A program made the translations under genes and the position numbers. The notes below the pieces were generated by a model. It was not told the origin of the DNA and made no database searches. It saw only the letters and a list, made by a program, of their open reading frames with translations. From Amarobacillus sp046328225 (lineage in GTDB: Bacteria > Chloroflexota > Dehalococcoidia > Tepidiformales > Tepidiformaceae): a stretch of 64,000 bases of DNA. This document shows positions 19,101-26,646 of this stretch, piece by piece. Positions within the stretch are counted from its first letter, which is position 1, and each line of letters starts with the position of its first letter. Location of the stretch: assembly GCA_046328225.1 (NCBI GenBank), contig JAXLWZ010000014.1:31981-95980 (forward strand). The letters are read 5' to 3'.

Positions 19101-19573
19101 GGGCCACTCGCGGGAACCACCGCGGGCGCGGGCAGCCGGCCGGAGACCAGGCGCGTGTGCTCGCCCAGGCGGTCGATGAACTGGATGTTAGCTCGCGGCC
19201 GGGTGTCGGGCACCGGCGGCGTGCCGCCCGGTTCGGCCGGGAAGAACGTCGATGAGCGGCCAAAGCGAACCACGGAGGTGATGAGGTCGCCCGCCTGCTG
19301 CGCGAGGAGGGCGTCGGTGGTTTCGCGGCGGTAGGCGTATTCGCGCTCGGTGACCTTGCCGGAGGAGCTGAGGACGAGGAGGTCGAGGTCCGCCTGCGGT
19401 TCCTGGCGAAGGGCGTATTCGAGGCCGAGATCGCGGATCGCGTCGGAATACAGGAAGACGCTGGCCATGAGCGCGGAGGAGAGCACGACGCCGATGGTGA
19501 CCATCAGCAGGAGGCGCCGATGGCCCATCGCGCGCTGGGCGACCATGCGGATGACGGGTGCCAGGCGGCTCAT
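16190..19573 (-). CDS. Giant FtsX-like ABC transporter permease
   Basis: A 1,127-residue permease. N-terminal helix at 20-42, a large outside domain to about 305, a FtsX membrane block (308-335, 356-390, 403-430), two more pairs of helices up to about 568, a second large outside region (about 570-985) and a C-terminal FtsX block (986-1115) with ERQTGEIALLKSRGA and SLEFAILRTMGFSGRQI coupling motifs. The second outside region contains a beta-rich stretch (about 640-860) resembling a jelly-roll. ATG 19573 has GGAGG. With its divergent partner it probably forms a heteromeric exporter or mechanotransducer; substrate unknown. Confidence 0.88.
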   Translation of the reverse strand: MSRLAPVIRMVAQRAMGHRRLLLMVTIGVVLSSALMASVFLYSDAIRDLGLEYALRQEPQADLDLLVLSSSGKVTEREYAYRRETTDALLAQQAGDLITSVVRFGRSSTFFPAEPGGTPPVPDTRPRANIQFIDRLGEHTRLVSGRLPAPAVVPASGPPVLELLVTDRVAEKYGIQPGRTFDLYPHWRQGKDPVPVTITGVIAQTDPGAEYWSGRDDRWFIESSGWPTYVFFTDEKTYVEILGRFFPDMDGAYETLAMIDATRITGTNARDVEGRIRGLEGALEQKIEFTRLQTRTAAVIENYREKLFFTRLPLFALMLQIVGIVLFYLVMVASMVVERQTGEIALLKSRGASTGQVLTVFAIEAAAICGFAAVVGPFLAAAVIAVLGLTPAFSDLSEGHLLAMNFSMGAFGLSVLGALLAFAALVWPAYRACRFSITNYKQQISRPPSQPAFLRYYLDLAVLAVGAFAFYQLRDRGTLATEKLFGETSADPVLLAAPSLFIVMIALVFLRLFPVALRAGVWLSRSLNGPTIALGLTRMVRSPLQHSRLILLLILTTAVGVFAAGFRATLEQGYSDRAAYQAGAAARLEDVRKPLSVSVPEFTAAISAATGSNDVSPAFRYDGYFNTSQFHSESITTLALRSADIKRMAFWRGDFAGSSLDTLMDRTTLPPAAPLPKGVTVPGGTRFFGVWVYATNPLPLYVRLVDADGLAWEWQLRTESPAANAWQFYTADLSSRVLYRTTPPQDALAKDRTLASVFVRIQGNPPQVPEPVTMLFDDAQVTTAASLPAGWGARGFADGTVIDRFDDLAAYETVTGASEGQVSGTISRGDAAAGRTGAVARLNFVRARNGAPIVGLRTVSDPRPLPVIVDKGFLSATKKKVGDEFTIYAASQYVLVRVTGSFELFPGFDPEGRSHLLIADFDLARDRFSRLPGYSDTATPNAAWLGAPGSGPLTKASLLEKGVQVERVYDLAQIKIEQRGDPLVAASWEGILFLSFGAVLLLSALGFVTYSALSAQARSLEFAILRTMGFSGRQIIGVVTFEQCFVIVAGVAAGTLLGFPLGRLMIGYMGITEKGRDPLPPLISRVSWEAVATVYSLLGLVVVLTVAALVALYSRLAVSRALRMGEL

Positions 19574-19590
19574 CGCTCCTCCGGCTGCGG

Positions 19591-19654
19591 AGCGTACAGG
19601 GGAAGCGGTGGCCACGAAAGGCGGCGTGCGGGAGCGCCGGGGTGCCTGTACGCT
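19591..19654. promoter_or_regulatory. Mirrored divergent promoters of the permease genes
   Basis: The 10-mer CCTGTACGCT occurs at 19645-19654 on the plus strand and, inverted, at 19591-19600. In each direction it is followed by 8-9 nt, GGAGG, 4 nt and the start codon. The TACGCT part is the probable -10 hexamer. The same 10-mer precedes hflX (62243-62234). Confidence 0.55.
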
Positions 19655-19672
19655 TCCGCCCACGGAGGCGTG

Positions 19673-22600
19673 GTGGGCTCGATCCTTCCATTCGTGTTGC
19701 GCCGGAGCATGGCCGGGCGGGGGCTCCTCGCGGTCATGGCGCTGGGCGTCATCGTCGCGGCCACCCTGCTCGCGAGCGCGCCCATCTACGCCCGCACGAT
19801 GGCCGACCTGGGCCTGACATTCGTCATTCGCGACGAGCTTTCGGATTCGCCGGGCAGCTCGATCGAGTTCCCCGGCATCGCGCTCAACACACCCGAGGGC
19901 CGGGCCCTGCGGGCCGCGGTAGAGCAGCGGATCGATGAGCGCTGGGGCTGGTTCCGGGGATCGCAGTCGCGCTACCTGAAGCTGGGACGCTGGTGGATCG
20001 CGAAGCCGGGGGACCCCGAGCGCGGGCTCGTCGGCCAGCCGCAATCGATGACGGGGTACGAAGAACACGTGAAGGTGGTCTCCGGGCGGCTGCCGCGCGC
20101 CACGGCCGCCGGGGAGCCGCTGGAAGTGGCCGTCAGCCAGCGGGGGTTGCAGGCATCGCAGCTGAAACTCGGCGACGCCCTGGAGAAGCGCGAAATCTTC
20201 GATTCGTGCGAACGGGAGATGCCGACCCAGGACCCTCCCCCGCCGCCACCGCCCTGCGACGCCTGGGCCGAGGTCCGCTTCTCGTTCCGCGCCGTGATCG
20301 TGGGGACCATCGAACCGCTGAACGACCGCGACCCGTTCTGGATGGGCTATTCACCGCGGTACTTCGAGCCCGCGCGGCTGCCGCTGGTGGACCAGGGCGT
20401 GGTCGTGCCCATGTTCGCGAACGAAGCGAGCCTGCTGGAGGGGCTGGGCAGCCGTGTACCGGCCTACAGCGCGGCCACCCAGTGGCACGTCTTCGCGGAC
20501 CCTTCGACGCTCACACGCACGAACTTCGGGCGGGCGAAGGAGGACCTCGCGGCGTTCTACGGCGAGATGGAGCCGCTCGGCGGCGTGTCGATCAGCCCCC
20601 TGAAGGACACCCTGGAGGGCTTCGGCGAGTCGGCCAGCTACCAGCAGATACCGCTCACCATCCTCCTGCTCGAGATCACGGGGATCGCACTGTTCTACGT
20701 CGGGCTCGTGGCCGCGATCGTGGTCGAGCGGCAGGCGGCCGAGATCGCGCTGCTGCGGGGCCGAGGGGCGAGCCTCCTGCAGGTGGGCACCGTGTACCTC
20801 TTCCAGGGGCTGCTCATCGGGCTGCCGGCGATGGTGCTCGCGCCGTTCCTGGCGGCGGCGACGACCTCGCTCCTCGGGCTCCTGCCGACCTTCCGGGACG
20901 TGAGCGGCGGCGACCTGCTGCCCGTGACCATTCCGCCGCTGTCGTTCGCGGCGGCGGGCGGCGGGGCCGCGCTCTCGCTCGTGGCGCTGCTCGCACCGGC
21001 GATGCTTGTGGCGCGCAAGAGCGCGACCGCCGTGCGCCGAGCGGAGTCACGCCCGGGGACGGGTCTCTTCCAGCGGTACTACCTCGACCTCGCGCTCGCG
21101 GGCGTGGCCTTCGCCCTGCTCTTCGAACTGCGGCAGCGCGGGTCCGTCTTCACACCCTCGGCGACGGGCGGCGTCTCGACGGACCCCATCCTGCTGGCAT
21201 CCCCCGCGCTCACGATCGCGGCGGGCGGGGCGCTCGTGCTGCGCTTCTACCCGTTGCTGCTGCGATTTGTGGCACGGCTGACGCGCGGGGTCACCGGGGC
21301 GACGGTATCGCTCGGGCTGACGCAGGTCGTGCGCAATCCCGGGCAGTACACGCGGCTCACGCTGCTCGTGATGATGGCCGTGGCCGTGGGCACCTTCGCC
21401 GCGAGCTACACCAGCACGACCGACCGTTCCTACCGCGAGCGCGCCTACTACTCCGTCGGCGCCGAGGTGCGTGCCACCGCGAGTGACCCGTTCGATGTCG
21501 GCGCGGCCGAGACGGAGCAGATGCTGAGCGCCGTGCCGGGCGTGGACCGCGCCTCGGCGGCGATGCGAACGCGCGCGCAAATGGGCACGAGCGGCGCGGG
21601 CGGTGCCGAGTTCCAGCTGCTGGCGGTCGACCCCACGGCGGCGCGGGACATGCTCTGGTTTCGCGACGATTTCGCGAAGGTGCCGTTCCGGGAGCTCACC
21701 GGCGCGATCGCGGGGCAGCCCGCGCAAATCGGGCGGAGCCTGCCGGGCACGCCGGCGACCATCAGCGCGTGGGTCAAGGGCGACCAGACACACGCATCGA
21801 TCACCATCTGGGCGCGCGTACGCGACGGGAAGGGGCTCTACCAGCTGGTCGAGCTGGGCAATGGCGACACGGGGAAGCAGTGGAAGCAGCTGTCGGGATC
21901 GGTCGCGGCCCGCTTCGGGTCGGAGCCGGTGGCGCCGTTCACGCTCGTCGCCATCCTCTTCACGGAGCCTTCGAACCGCCCGAATCAGCCGTTTTCGCCG
22001 CTGCTCATCGACGACGTGACGGTGGACCCGGGGAACGGGCAGATCGCGGCCGTCGAGGACTTTGAGCAGGGCGGGCACTGGGCCGTCTTCCCGAGCCGCG
22101 CAGCGAACCAGGACGCCTTCGCGCTCGCCCCGGACGACGCGCACGGCGGCAAGAGCACAGGCCGGTTCACCTTCCGGCCGGGCAGCACAAGCGAGGTGCG
22201 AGGCCTCTACGCGACCGGGCAATCGCTGCCGTTGCCCGCGATCGTGAGCCAGTCGCTGTTGGACGTGACGGGCCTGCGCCCGGGCGGGTACGCGCTCGTA
22301 ATGATGTCGGGGGCGGGACAGAACATCCTGGCGCCGATCGTGGTCGCCGGCGTGTTCGACCTCTTCCCCACGACCGAATCGGACGCGGGGCCGGTCGTGG
22401 TCATGAATCGCGACCAGCTCGCGGCGTGGGCGGAGATCGCGAGCTTCAGCGGCGTGGGGTTGGTGCGCCCGAACGAGGCCTGGTTCACGCTCGAACGCGG
22501 CGCCGGCCAATCGACCATCGATGCCCTCACCGCCACGCTCGCGGAGCAGCCGTTCGAGGCGCGCCGGGTGCTTTCGCGCGAGGCATCCGTGAAGGCGACG

Positions 22601-23044
22601 GAGCGCAACCCGCTCATCGCCGCCGGGGGCAGCGGCATCCTGCTGGTGGCGTTTCTCGCGGTGCTCGCGCTCGTCGGGGCGGCATTGCTGACCTCGCTGC
22701 TGACCTCGGTGCGCCGGCGGCGGGTCGAATTCGCCGTGCAGCGGGCGATGGGGCTTTCGCGGCCGCAGGTGTTCCAGATGCTGGCGCTCGAGTACTCCGT
22801 GGTGGCCGTCGCGGGCGTGGTCACGGGCGCCATCCTCGGGCTCATCGTCGGGCGCCAGATGCTCTCGTTCCTGGATGCGACGGAGGACGGCGCGCGCGTC
22901 GAGCCGTCGTTCATCCTCCAGACGGAGTGGACCGTCGTCGCGGGCGCGGTGGGCGTGGTGGGGCTGATCTTCCTTGGCGCGCTCCTGCTCGCGACGCGCT
23001 ACCTCGCCACCACCTCGGACGCGGCCGCCCTGCGCACGGAGTAG
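19673..23044 (+). CDS. Giant FtsX-like ABC transporter permease (partner)
   Basis: About 1,123 residues with the same layout as the divergent permease: N-terminal helix (LLAVMALGVIVAATLLASAP), large outside domain, a FtsX block with VERQAAEIALLRGRGAS, further helices, a second large outside region and a C-terminal FtsX block with RRRVEFAVQRAMGLSRPQVF. The second outside region again holds a beta-rich jelly-roll-like stretch (TISAWVKGDQTHASITIW, then LLIDDVTVDPGNG). The GTG start was chosen because GGAGG and a -10 element stand at the same distances as in the mirror-image gene; ATG 19709 is an alternative. Paralogue by architecture; together with the two ATPases a complete exporter can be assembled. 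Confidence 0.85.
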   Translation: MGSILPFVLRRSMAGRGLLAVMALGVIVAATLLASAPIYARTMADLGLTFVIRDELSDSPGSSIEFPGIALNTPEGRALRAAVEQRIDERWGWFRGSQSRYLKLGRWWIAKPGDPERGLVGQPQSMTGYEEHVKVVSGRLPRATAAGEPLEVAVSQRGLQASQLKLGDALEKREIFDSCEREMPTQDPPPPPPPCDAWAEVRFSFRAVIVGTIEPLNDRDPFWMGYSPRYFEPARLPLVDQGVVVPMFANEASLLEGLGSRVPAYSAATQWHVFADPSTLTRTNFGRAKEDLAAFYGEMEPLGGVSISPLKDTLEGFGESASYQQIPLTILLLEITGIALFYVGLVAAIVVERQAAEIALLRGRGASLLQVGTVYLFQGLLIGLPAMVLAPFLAAATTSLLGLLPTFRDVSGGDLLPVTIPPLSFAAAGGGAALSLVALLAPAMLVARKSATAVRRAESRPGTGLFQRYYLDLALAGVAFALLFELRQRGSVFTPSATGGVSTDPILLASPALTIAAGGALVLRFYPLLLRFVARLTRGVTGATVSLGLTQVVRNPGQYTRLTLLVMMAVAVGTFAASYTSTTDRSYRERAYYSVGAEVRATASDPFDVGAAETEQMLSAVPGVDRASAAMRTRAQMGTSGAGGAEFQLLAVDPTAARDMLWFRDDFAKVPFRELTGAIAGQPAQIGRSLPGTPATISAWVKGDQTHASITIWARVRDGKGLYQLVELGNGDTGKQWKQLSGSVAARFGSEPVAPFTLVAILFTEPSNRPNQPFSPLLIDDVTVDPGNGQIAAVEDFEQGGHWAVFPSRAANQDAFALAPDDAHGGKSTGRFTFRPGSTSEVRGLYATGQSLPLPAIVSQSLLDVTGLRPGGYALVMMSGAGQNILAPIVVAGVFDLFPTTESDAGPVVVMNRDQLAAWAEIASFSGVGLVRPNEAWFTLERGAGQSTIDALTATLAEQPFEARRVLSREASVKATERNPLIAAGGSGILLVAFLAVLALVGAALLTSLLTSVRRRRVEFAVQRAMGLSRPQVFQMLALEYSVVAVAGVVTGAILGLIVGRQMLSFLDATEDGARVEPSFILQTEWTVVAGAVGVVGLIFLGALLLATRYLATTSDAAALRTE

Positions 23045-23048
23045 CGCC

Positions 23049-23750
23049 TCAGCGCTGGGGCTGCACGAGGATCGCCGTGATCGCGCCATCCTCGCCCACG
23101 ACGGCGACGCGGTCGCCCGGGTGGAGGTCGGCGGCGGTACCGGGCCCGATGCGGTAGATGGCGCCCGGGGCCTTGAGCTGGAGGCTCACGGGGCCGAGCG
23201 GGCCATCGAGCGTGAGCGCGCCGTCGCGGCTTTCGCGCACGGGGGCAGTCATGACCACGCGGTCGGCGGGATCGACCGCGGATTCGTGCCCGCTGAAGCC
23301 GGCCGCGCTCACGGCCGCGCCATCCTTCATGGCCGTGCCCGCCGGGTACACGACCACCGTGCGAATGCTGAAGTTACGAACGCCGTTGGGCACGCCGATG
23401 ACGCCAACGATGTCGCCGGGCCGGATCTCCGCGAGGGCCACGGGATGGAGCACCTCGATCGCGGTGGCCGCGGCGGGCCGGAGCTCGCGGGTGCCGGGCG
23501 CCCCCTGGCCGGGGACAGGGTCCTCGACGACGGTGATGGCACCGCCGGAAGCCTGCTTCACGGTGTATCGGGGCGGGAGCCCGAGCGCCGGCGGCGGGGC
23601 GAAAGCCGGCGCTTCCGGCGGCAGGTCGTTCGCGCCGATGCGGCTCGAAAGCGCCACGATCCCGGCCAGCACGAGCACGACGGCCACGAACGCCACCACG
23701 GGGAACAGCCAGGGTGCGTTGAAGCGCGCGGCCGGGCGAAGCACGGTCAC
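23049..23750 (-). CDS. Membrane-anchored protein of unknown function
   Basis: About 233 residues from GTG 23750. A short basic N-terminus, one membrane helix (about residues 12-36, LFPVVAFVAVVLVLAGIVAL) and a large outside domain made mostly of predicted beta strands with repeated PGDIVGVIGV / PGDRVAVVGEDG segments, resembling small barrel folds. No family recognised. A TATCAT hexamer at 23793-23788 could be its -10. It ends 5 bp from the permease stop, so it is convergent with that gene, and it is divergent from the acyl-CoA dehydrogenase. The start is uncertain; upstream GTG codons remain possible. Confidence 0.55.
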   Translation of the reverse strand: MTVLRPAARFNAPWLFPVVAFVAVVLVLAGIVALSSRIGANDLPPEAPAFAPPPALGLPPRYTVKQASGGAITVVEDPVPGQGAPGTRELRPAAATAIEVLHPVALAEIRPGDIVGVIGVPNGVRNFSIRTVVVYPAGTAMKDGAAVSAAGFSGHESAVDPADRVVMTAPVRESRDGALTLDGPLGPVSLQLKAPGAIYRIGPGTAADLHPGDRVAVVGEDGAITAILVQPQR

Positions 23751-23837
23751 GGGCGAAACATCCGGCGCGCGGGGGTGGACATCGCGGGGATGATAGCGGT
23801 GCCAGGCCCGCTTCGCTCGCGCGGGAGGGACGGCGCT

Positions 23838-23855
23838 GTTTACCGTCCGGTAGAC
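23838..23855. promoter_or_regulatory. Palindromic operator over the acd promoter
   Basis: GTTTACCGTCCGGTAGAC is an 18-bp inverted repeat with 8-bp arms and one mismatch. It overlaps the TAGACT -10 hexamer (23851-23856) of the acyl-CoA dehydrogenase gene. This is the place and shape expected for a TetR-type repressor of fatty-acid genes. No regulator gene is adjacent. Confidence 0.45.
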
Positions 23856-23884
23856 TGGGCGGCAGCAGGACACGGAGGACGGCG

Positions 23885-25051
23885 ATGGATTTCCGGTTCA
23901 CGGCCGAACACGAGGCACTTCGCGGCGAGGTGCGGACCTTCCTCAAGGACGCGCTGACGAGCGAATTCGCGACCACGCGGCCCACCAGCCAGGACAACTG
24001 GGATGGACAGCTCGCGTTCCTGAAGCGGTTGGCGGAACGGAAGTGGGTCGCGCCGGCGTGGCCGGAAGCGTACGGCGGCCTGGGCTGGCGCCACGTGAAC
24101 CAGATGATCTTCAGCGAGGAGCTTTCGTACGCGGGCGCGCCGGACGCGGGCCGGGTGTTCAGCACGGGCATGATTGGCCCGACGCTCATCGTCCACGGCA
24201 CGGAGCAGCAGCGCCGCGAACACCTCGCGCGCATCACCAGCGGCGAAAGCATCTGGTGCCAGGGGTACAGCGAACCCGGCGCAGGGTCGGATCTCGCGAG
24301 CCTGCAGACGCGCGCCGCCCGCGACGGCGACGAATACGTCATCAACGGCCAGAAGATCTGGACGACCGGCGCACACCACGCGGACTGGTGCTTCATGGTC
24401 GTTCGCACCGACCCGGACGCGCCCAAGCACCGCGGCATCAGCTTCCTGCTGGTCGATATGAAGACGCCGGGAATCACGGTTCGGCCGATCGTGAACATGG
24501 CCGGGCACCACGAGTTCAACGAGGTCTTCTTCGAGGACGTAAAGGTGCCGGTGGCGAACCGCGTGGGCGAGGAGAACAACGGCTGGTACGTCGCGATGAC
24601 GCTGCTCGACTTCGAACGGTCGAACGTGGCATCGATCGCCGCGAACCAGCGCGTGCTGGAGGAACTGGGTGGCTACCTGCGCGGCCAGGCGGCGACGCTC
24701 GCGCCGCGTGACATCCTCCGGCACCGCCTGGCCGACCTCTGGATCGCGAACGACATCGGCCGCCTGCTGAGCTACCGGATCGCGTGGATGCAGGAATCGG
24801 GGCGGCTCGTGAACGTCGAGGCGTCGGTGATCAAGGTGTTCGCGACGGAGCTCGCGCAGCGCATCGCGAACGCGGGCGTGAATTTGCAGGGTGCGACCGG
24901 TGGGCTCGTCCCGGGGTCCCCGCGGGCGGCCCTCGGCGGCATGCTCGCCGACGACCACCTTTCGAACGTGTCGCCGACGATCTACAGCGGGTCGAGCGAA
25001 ATCCAGCGGAACATCATCGCGACGCGCGGGCTGGGGCTGCCGCGAGACTGA
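23885..25051 (+). CDS. Acyl-CoA dehydrogenase family protein
   Basis: A 388-residue FAD enzyme oxidising an acyl-CoA thioester at the alpha-beta bond. The FAD/substrate motif GYSEPGAGSDLASLQT and the C-terminal YSGSSEIQRNIIATRG segment are clear. At the position where medium-chain enzymes have the catalytic Glu (YEGT) this protein has Ser, as in many FadE-like branches that use another residue, so chain specificity cannot be assigned. GGAGGACGGCG precedes ATG 23885. Preceded by a palindromic operator candidate and a TAGACT -10. Confidence 0.9.
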   Translation: MDFRFTAEHEALRGEVRTFLKDALTSEFATTRPTSQDNWDGQLAFLKRLAERKWVAPAWPEAYGGLGWRHVNQMIFSEELSYAGAPDAGRVFSTGMIGPTLIVHGTEQQRREHLARITSGESIWCQGYSEPGAGSDLASLQTRAARDGDEYVINGQKIWTTGAHHADWCFMVVRTDPDAPKHRGISFLLVDMKTPGITVRPIVNMAGHHEFNEVFFEDVKVPVANRVGEENNGWYVAMTLLDFERSNVASIAANQRVLEELGGYLRGQAATLAPRDILRHRLADLWIANDIGRLLSYRIAWMQESGRLVNVEASVIKVFATELAQRIANAGVNLQGATGGLVPGSPRAALGGMLADDHLSNVSPTIYSGSSEIQRNIIATRGLGLPRD

Positions 25052-25067
25052 GCCCGCAACCGCCGCA

Positions 25068-25643
25068 TCAGTCGATCGCCGCGAGCCCCTGTTCCTGGAG
25101 GATGCCGCCGAGCTTCAGCAGCCCGAGGCGCAGGCGGCTGCGCACGGTCGGCGCCGGGACATTCAGGATGCGGCCCACCTCCTGGCTGGTGAGGCCGTGG
25201 AAGTAGACGAGCTCGATGGCGCTGCGCTGTTCGCCCGAGAGGGAACGCAGGGCCGCGCGGACCTGTTCGCCGATGATGATGCGCTCCGCCTCAAGGTCGG
25301 TGCGGTCGGCACCGGGCCGGTCCATGGCCCCTTCGAGCGAAGGCAGCTCGGGCACGCGGCGGCGCCGGCGGCGAAGCTCATCGATGCAGAGATTGCGCGT
25401 GATGGAGAGCACCCAGCCGGCGACGGACGCCCGCTCGCGCTCGTAGGCGGCGGCGCTCCGCCAGACGCGTACGAACGCCTCCTGTACGGCTTCGCGCGCG
25501 TCCTCCTCGGAGGCAAGCATGCGCACGGCGAAGGCGAAGCACGGGCGGTGATAACGGTCGTACAGGGTGGCGAGGGCGGCCTGCTCCCCGGCGGCGATTG
25601 CGCCGACGATTTCAACGTCTTCGGCGAGGGAGTAGTCGGCCAC
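25068..25643 (-). CDS. RNA polymerase sigma-70 family factor, ECF type
   Basis: About 191 residues with only regions 2 and 4. Region 2 is seen in LYDRYHRPCFAFAVRML and REAVQEAFVRVWRSAAAY, then VAGWVLSITRNLCIDELRR; region 4 in LRSLSGEQRSAIELVYF and the helix-turn-helix SQEVGRILNVPAPTVRSRL. The sequence is like SigK/SigW-type factors. No anti-sigma gene is next to it, although rseP elsewhere in the window could take part in such a pathway. GTG 25643 follows TAGGGT by 6 nt; ATG 25649 directly touches that hexamer and is the alternative start. Confidence 0.9.
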   Translation of the reverse strand: MADYSLAEDVEIVGAIAAGEQAALATLYDRYHRPCFAFAVRMLASEEDAREAVQEAFVRVWRSAAAYERERASVAGWVLSITRNLCIDELRRRRRRVPELPSLEGAMDRPGADRTDLEAERIIIGEQVRAALRSLSGEQRSAIELVYFHGLTSQEVGRILNVPAPTVRSRLRLGLLKLGGILQEQGLAAID

Positions 25644-25649
25644 TGCCAT

Positions 25650-25655
25650 ACCCTA
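25650..25655 (-). promoter_or_regulatory. -10 box of leaderless sigma-factor gene
   Basis: TAGGGT on the minus strand, 6 nt before GTG 25643 and abutting an in-frame ATG. Confidence 0.4.
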
Positions 25656-25685
25656 CGCCCGCCTGCCCGGGGCTGATCACCCGGG

Positions 25686-25691
25686 TAGAAT
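25686..25691 (+). promoter_or_regulatory. -10 box of leaderless phosphotransferase gene
   Basis: TAGAAT followed by 7 nt and GTG 25699. An in-frame ATG at 25690 overlaps the hexamer and is less likely to be used. Confidence 0.5.
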
Positions 25692-25698
25692 GCGCGGC

Positions 25699-26643
25699 GT
25701 GGAAAGCGTACAGGCTCCCTCTCCGGCCGGGATGACCGCGTGGTTGCGGCGGCTCCCGGGCTTCGAACGCGCGGAAGTAACCGCGATCGCGCCGCTCGAC
25801 GGTGGCGCTTCGAACCTGACCTGCCGGGTCGACATCGCCGGCGGCCCGGTCGCGCGGTTGGCACTGCGGATGCAACGCGAGCGAGGCATCTTCGAGCCGT
25901 ACGACGTGCTCCGCGAGGGCGAGGTGCTGCGGCGGCTGGCTGGTTCGACGGTTCCGGTGCCGAAGGTCGTGGCGGCGGAGCCGGATGCCGGGGCGCTCGG
26001 CGCGCCGTTCCTGCTGCTCGAATGGATCGACGCGCCGCACATGGGCGTGGCCGGCCCGGAGGCGGACTTCGGCGCGTTCACGGAGATGGTGGCGCGCATT
26101 CACGGGCTCGATTGGCGCGCGCTGGGGCTCGAGTTCCTCGGGGTGCCCGCCGACGCGGCGGCAGCGATGCGCGGCGAAATCACGCTCGTGGCGGCGCGCA
26201 TGGCACGCTTCGCCCCAGGCGAGCCGCTGCTCACGCGGGCGCGGGACATCCTCCTGGCGAAGGTGCCCCCCGGTGGCCGGCTCGCGCTCTGCCAGGGCGA
26301 CATCAACGTCTTCAACTACCTCTTCCGGGCGCGCGCCGTGGTCGCCGTCGTCGATTGGGAGCAGGCGCGCATCAGCGACCCGCGTTCGGACGTCGGCCAG
26401 CTGCTGGCGCTGAGCGCGCTCAAGGGTGCCCCCTGGGGGCCTGCCGATGCAGCGCCATTCGCGATGGGATACGGCATGGTCAGTGGGACGCCGCTCGAGG
26501 GGATGGCGTACTTCCGGGCGTTCTGGCTCTGGCAGCTCGGCGTGATCTACCACGGCTGGCGGGCGTTCAACGGCACGGACCCGTGGTACTCCTGGGCCGA
26601 CATCGACCTGCTGCTGAACCGGGCGCTGACCGAGCTGGAGTGA
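25699..26643 (+). CDS. Phosphotransferase family (APH-like) protein
   Basis: About 314 residues of the APH/choline-kinase-like fold. N-terminal LDGGASNLTCRV corresponds to the nucleotide loop; the catalytic loop reads CQGDINVFNYLF, in place of the usual HGDxxxxN, so the first histidine is glutamine while Asp and Asn are kept; the metal motif is VVDWEQARISDP. Members next to acyl-CoA dehydrogenases are often annotated as acyl-CoA dehydrogenase-associated kinases, which fits the neighbourhood, but the substrate is unknown. Convergent with the histidine kinase gene with 3 bp between stops. Confidence 0.82.
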   Translation: MESVQAPSPAGMTAWLRRLPGFERAEVTAIAPLDGGASNLTCRVDIAGGPVARLALRMQRERGIFEPYDVLREGEVLRRLAGSTVPVPKVVAAEPDAGALGAPFLLLEWIDAPHMGVAGPEADFGAFTEMVARIHGLDWRALGLEFLGVPADAAAAMRGEITLVAARMARFAPGEPLLTRARDILLAKVPPGGRLALCQGDINVFNYLFRARAVVAVVDWEQARISDPRSDVGQLLALSALKGAPWGPADAAPFAMGYGMVSGTPLEGMAYFRAFWLWQLGVIYHGWRAFNGTDPWYSWADIDLLLNRALTELE

Positions 26644-26646
26644 GCG

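Noticed and set aside
21047..23089. Long antisense open frame under the plus-strand permease gene
   Set aside because: Composition is Arg/His/Glu-rich shadow coding; no start signal or family pattern.
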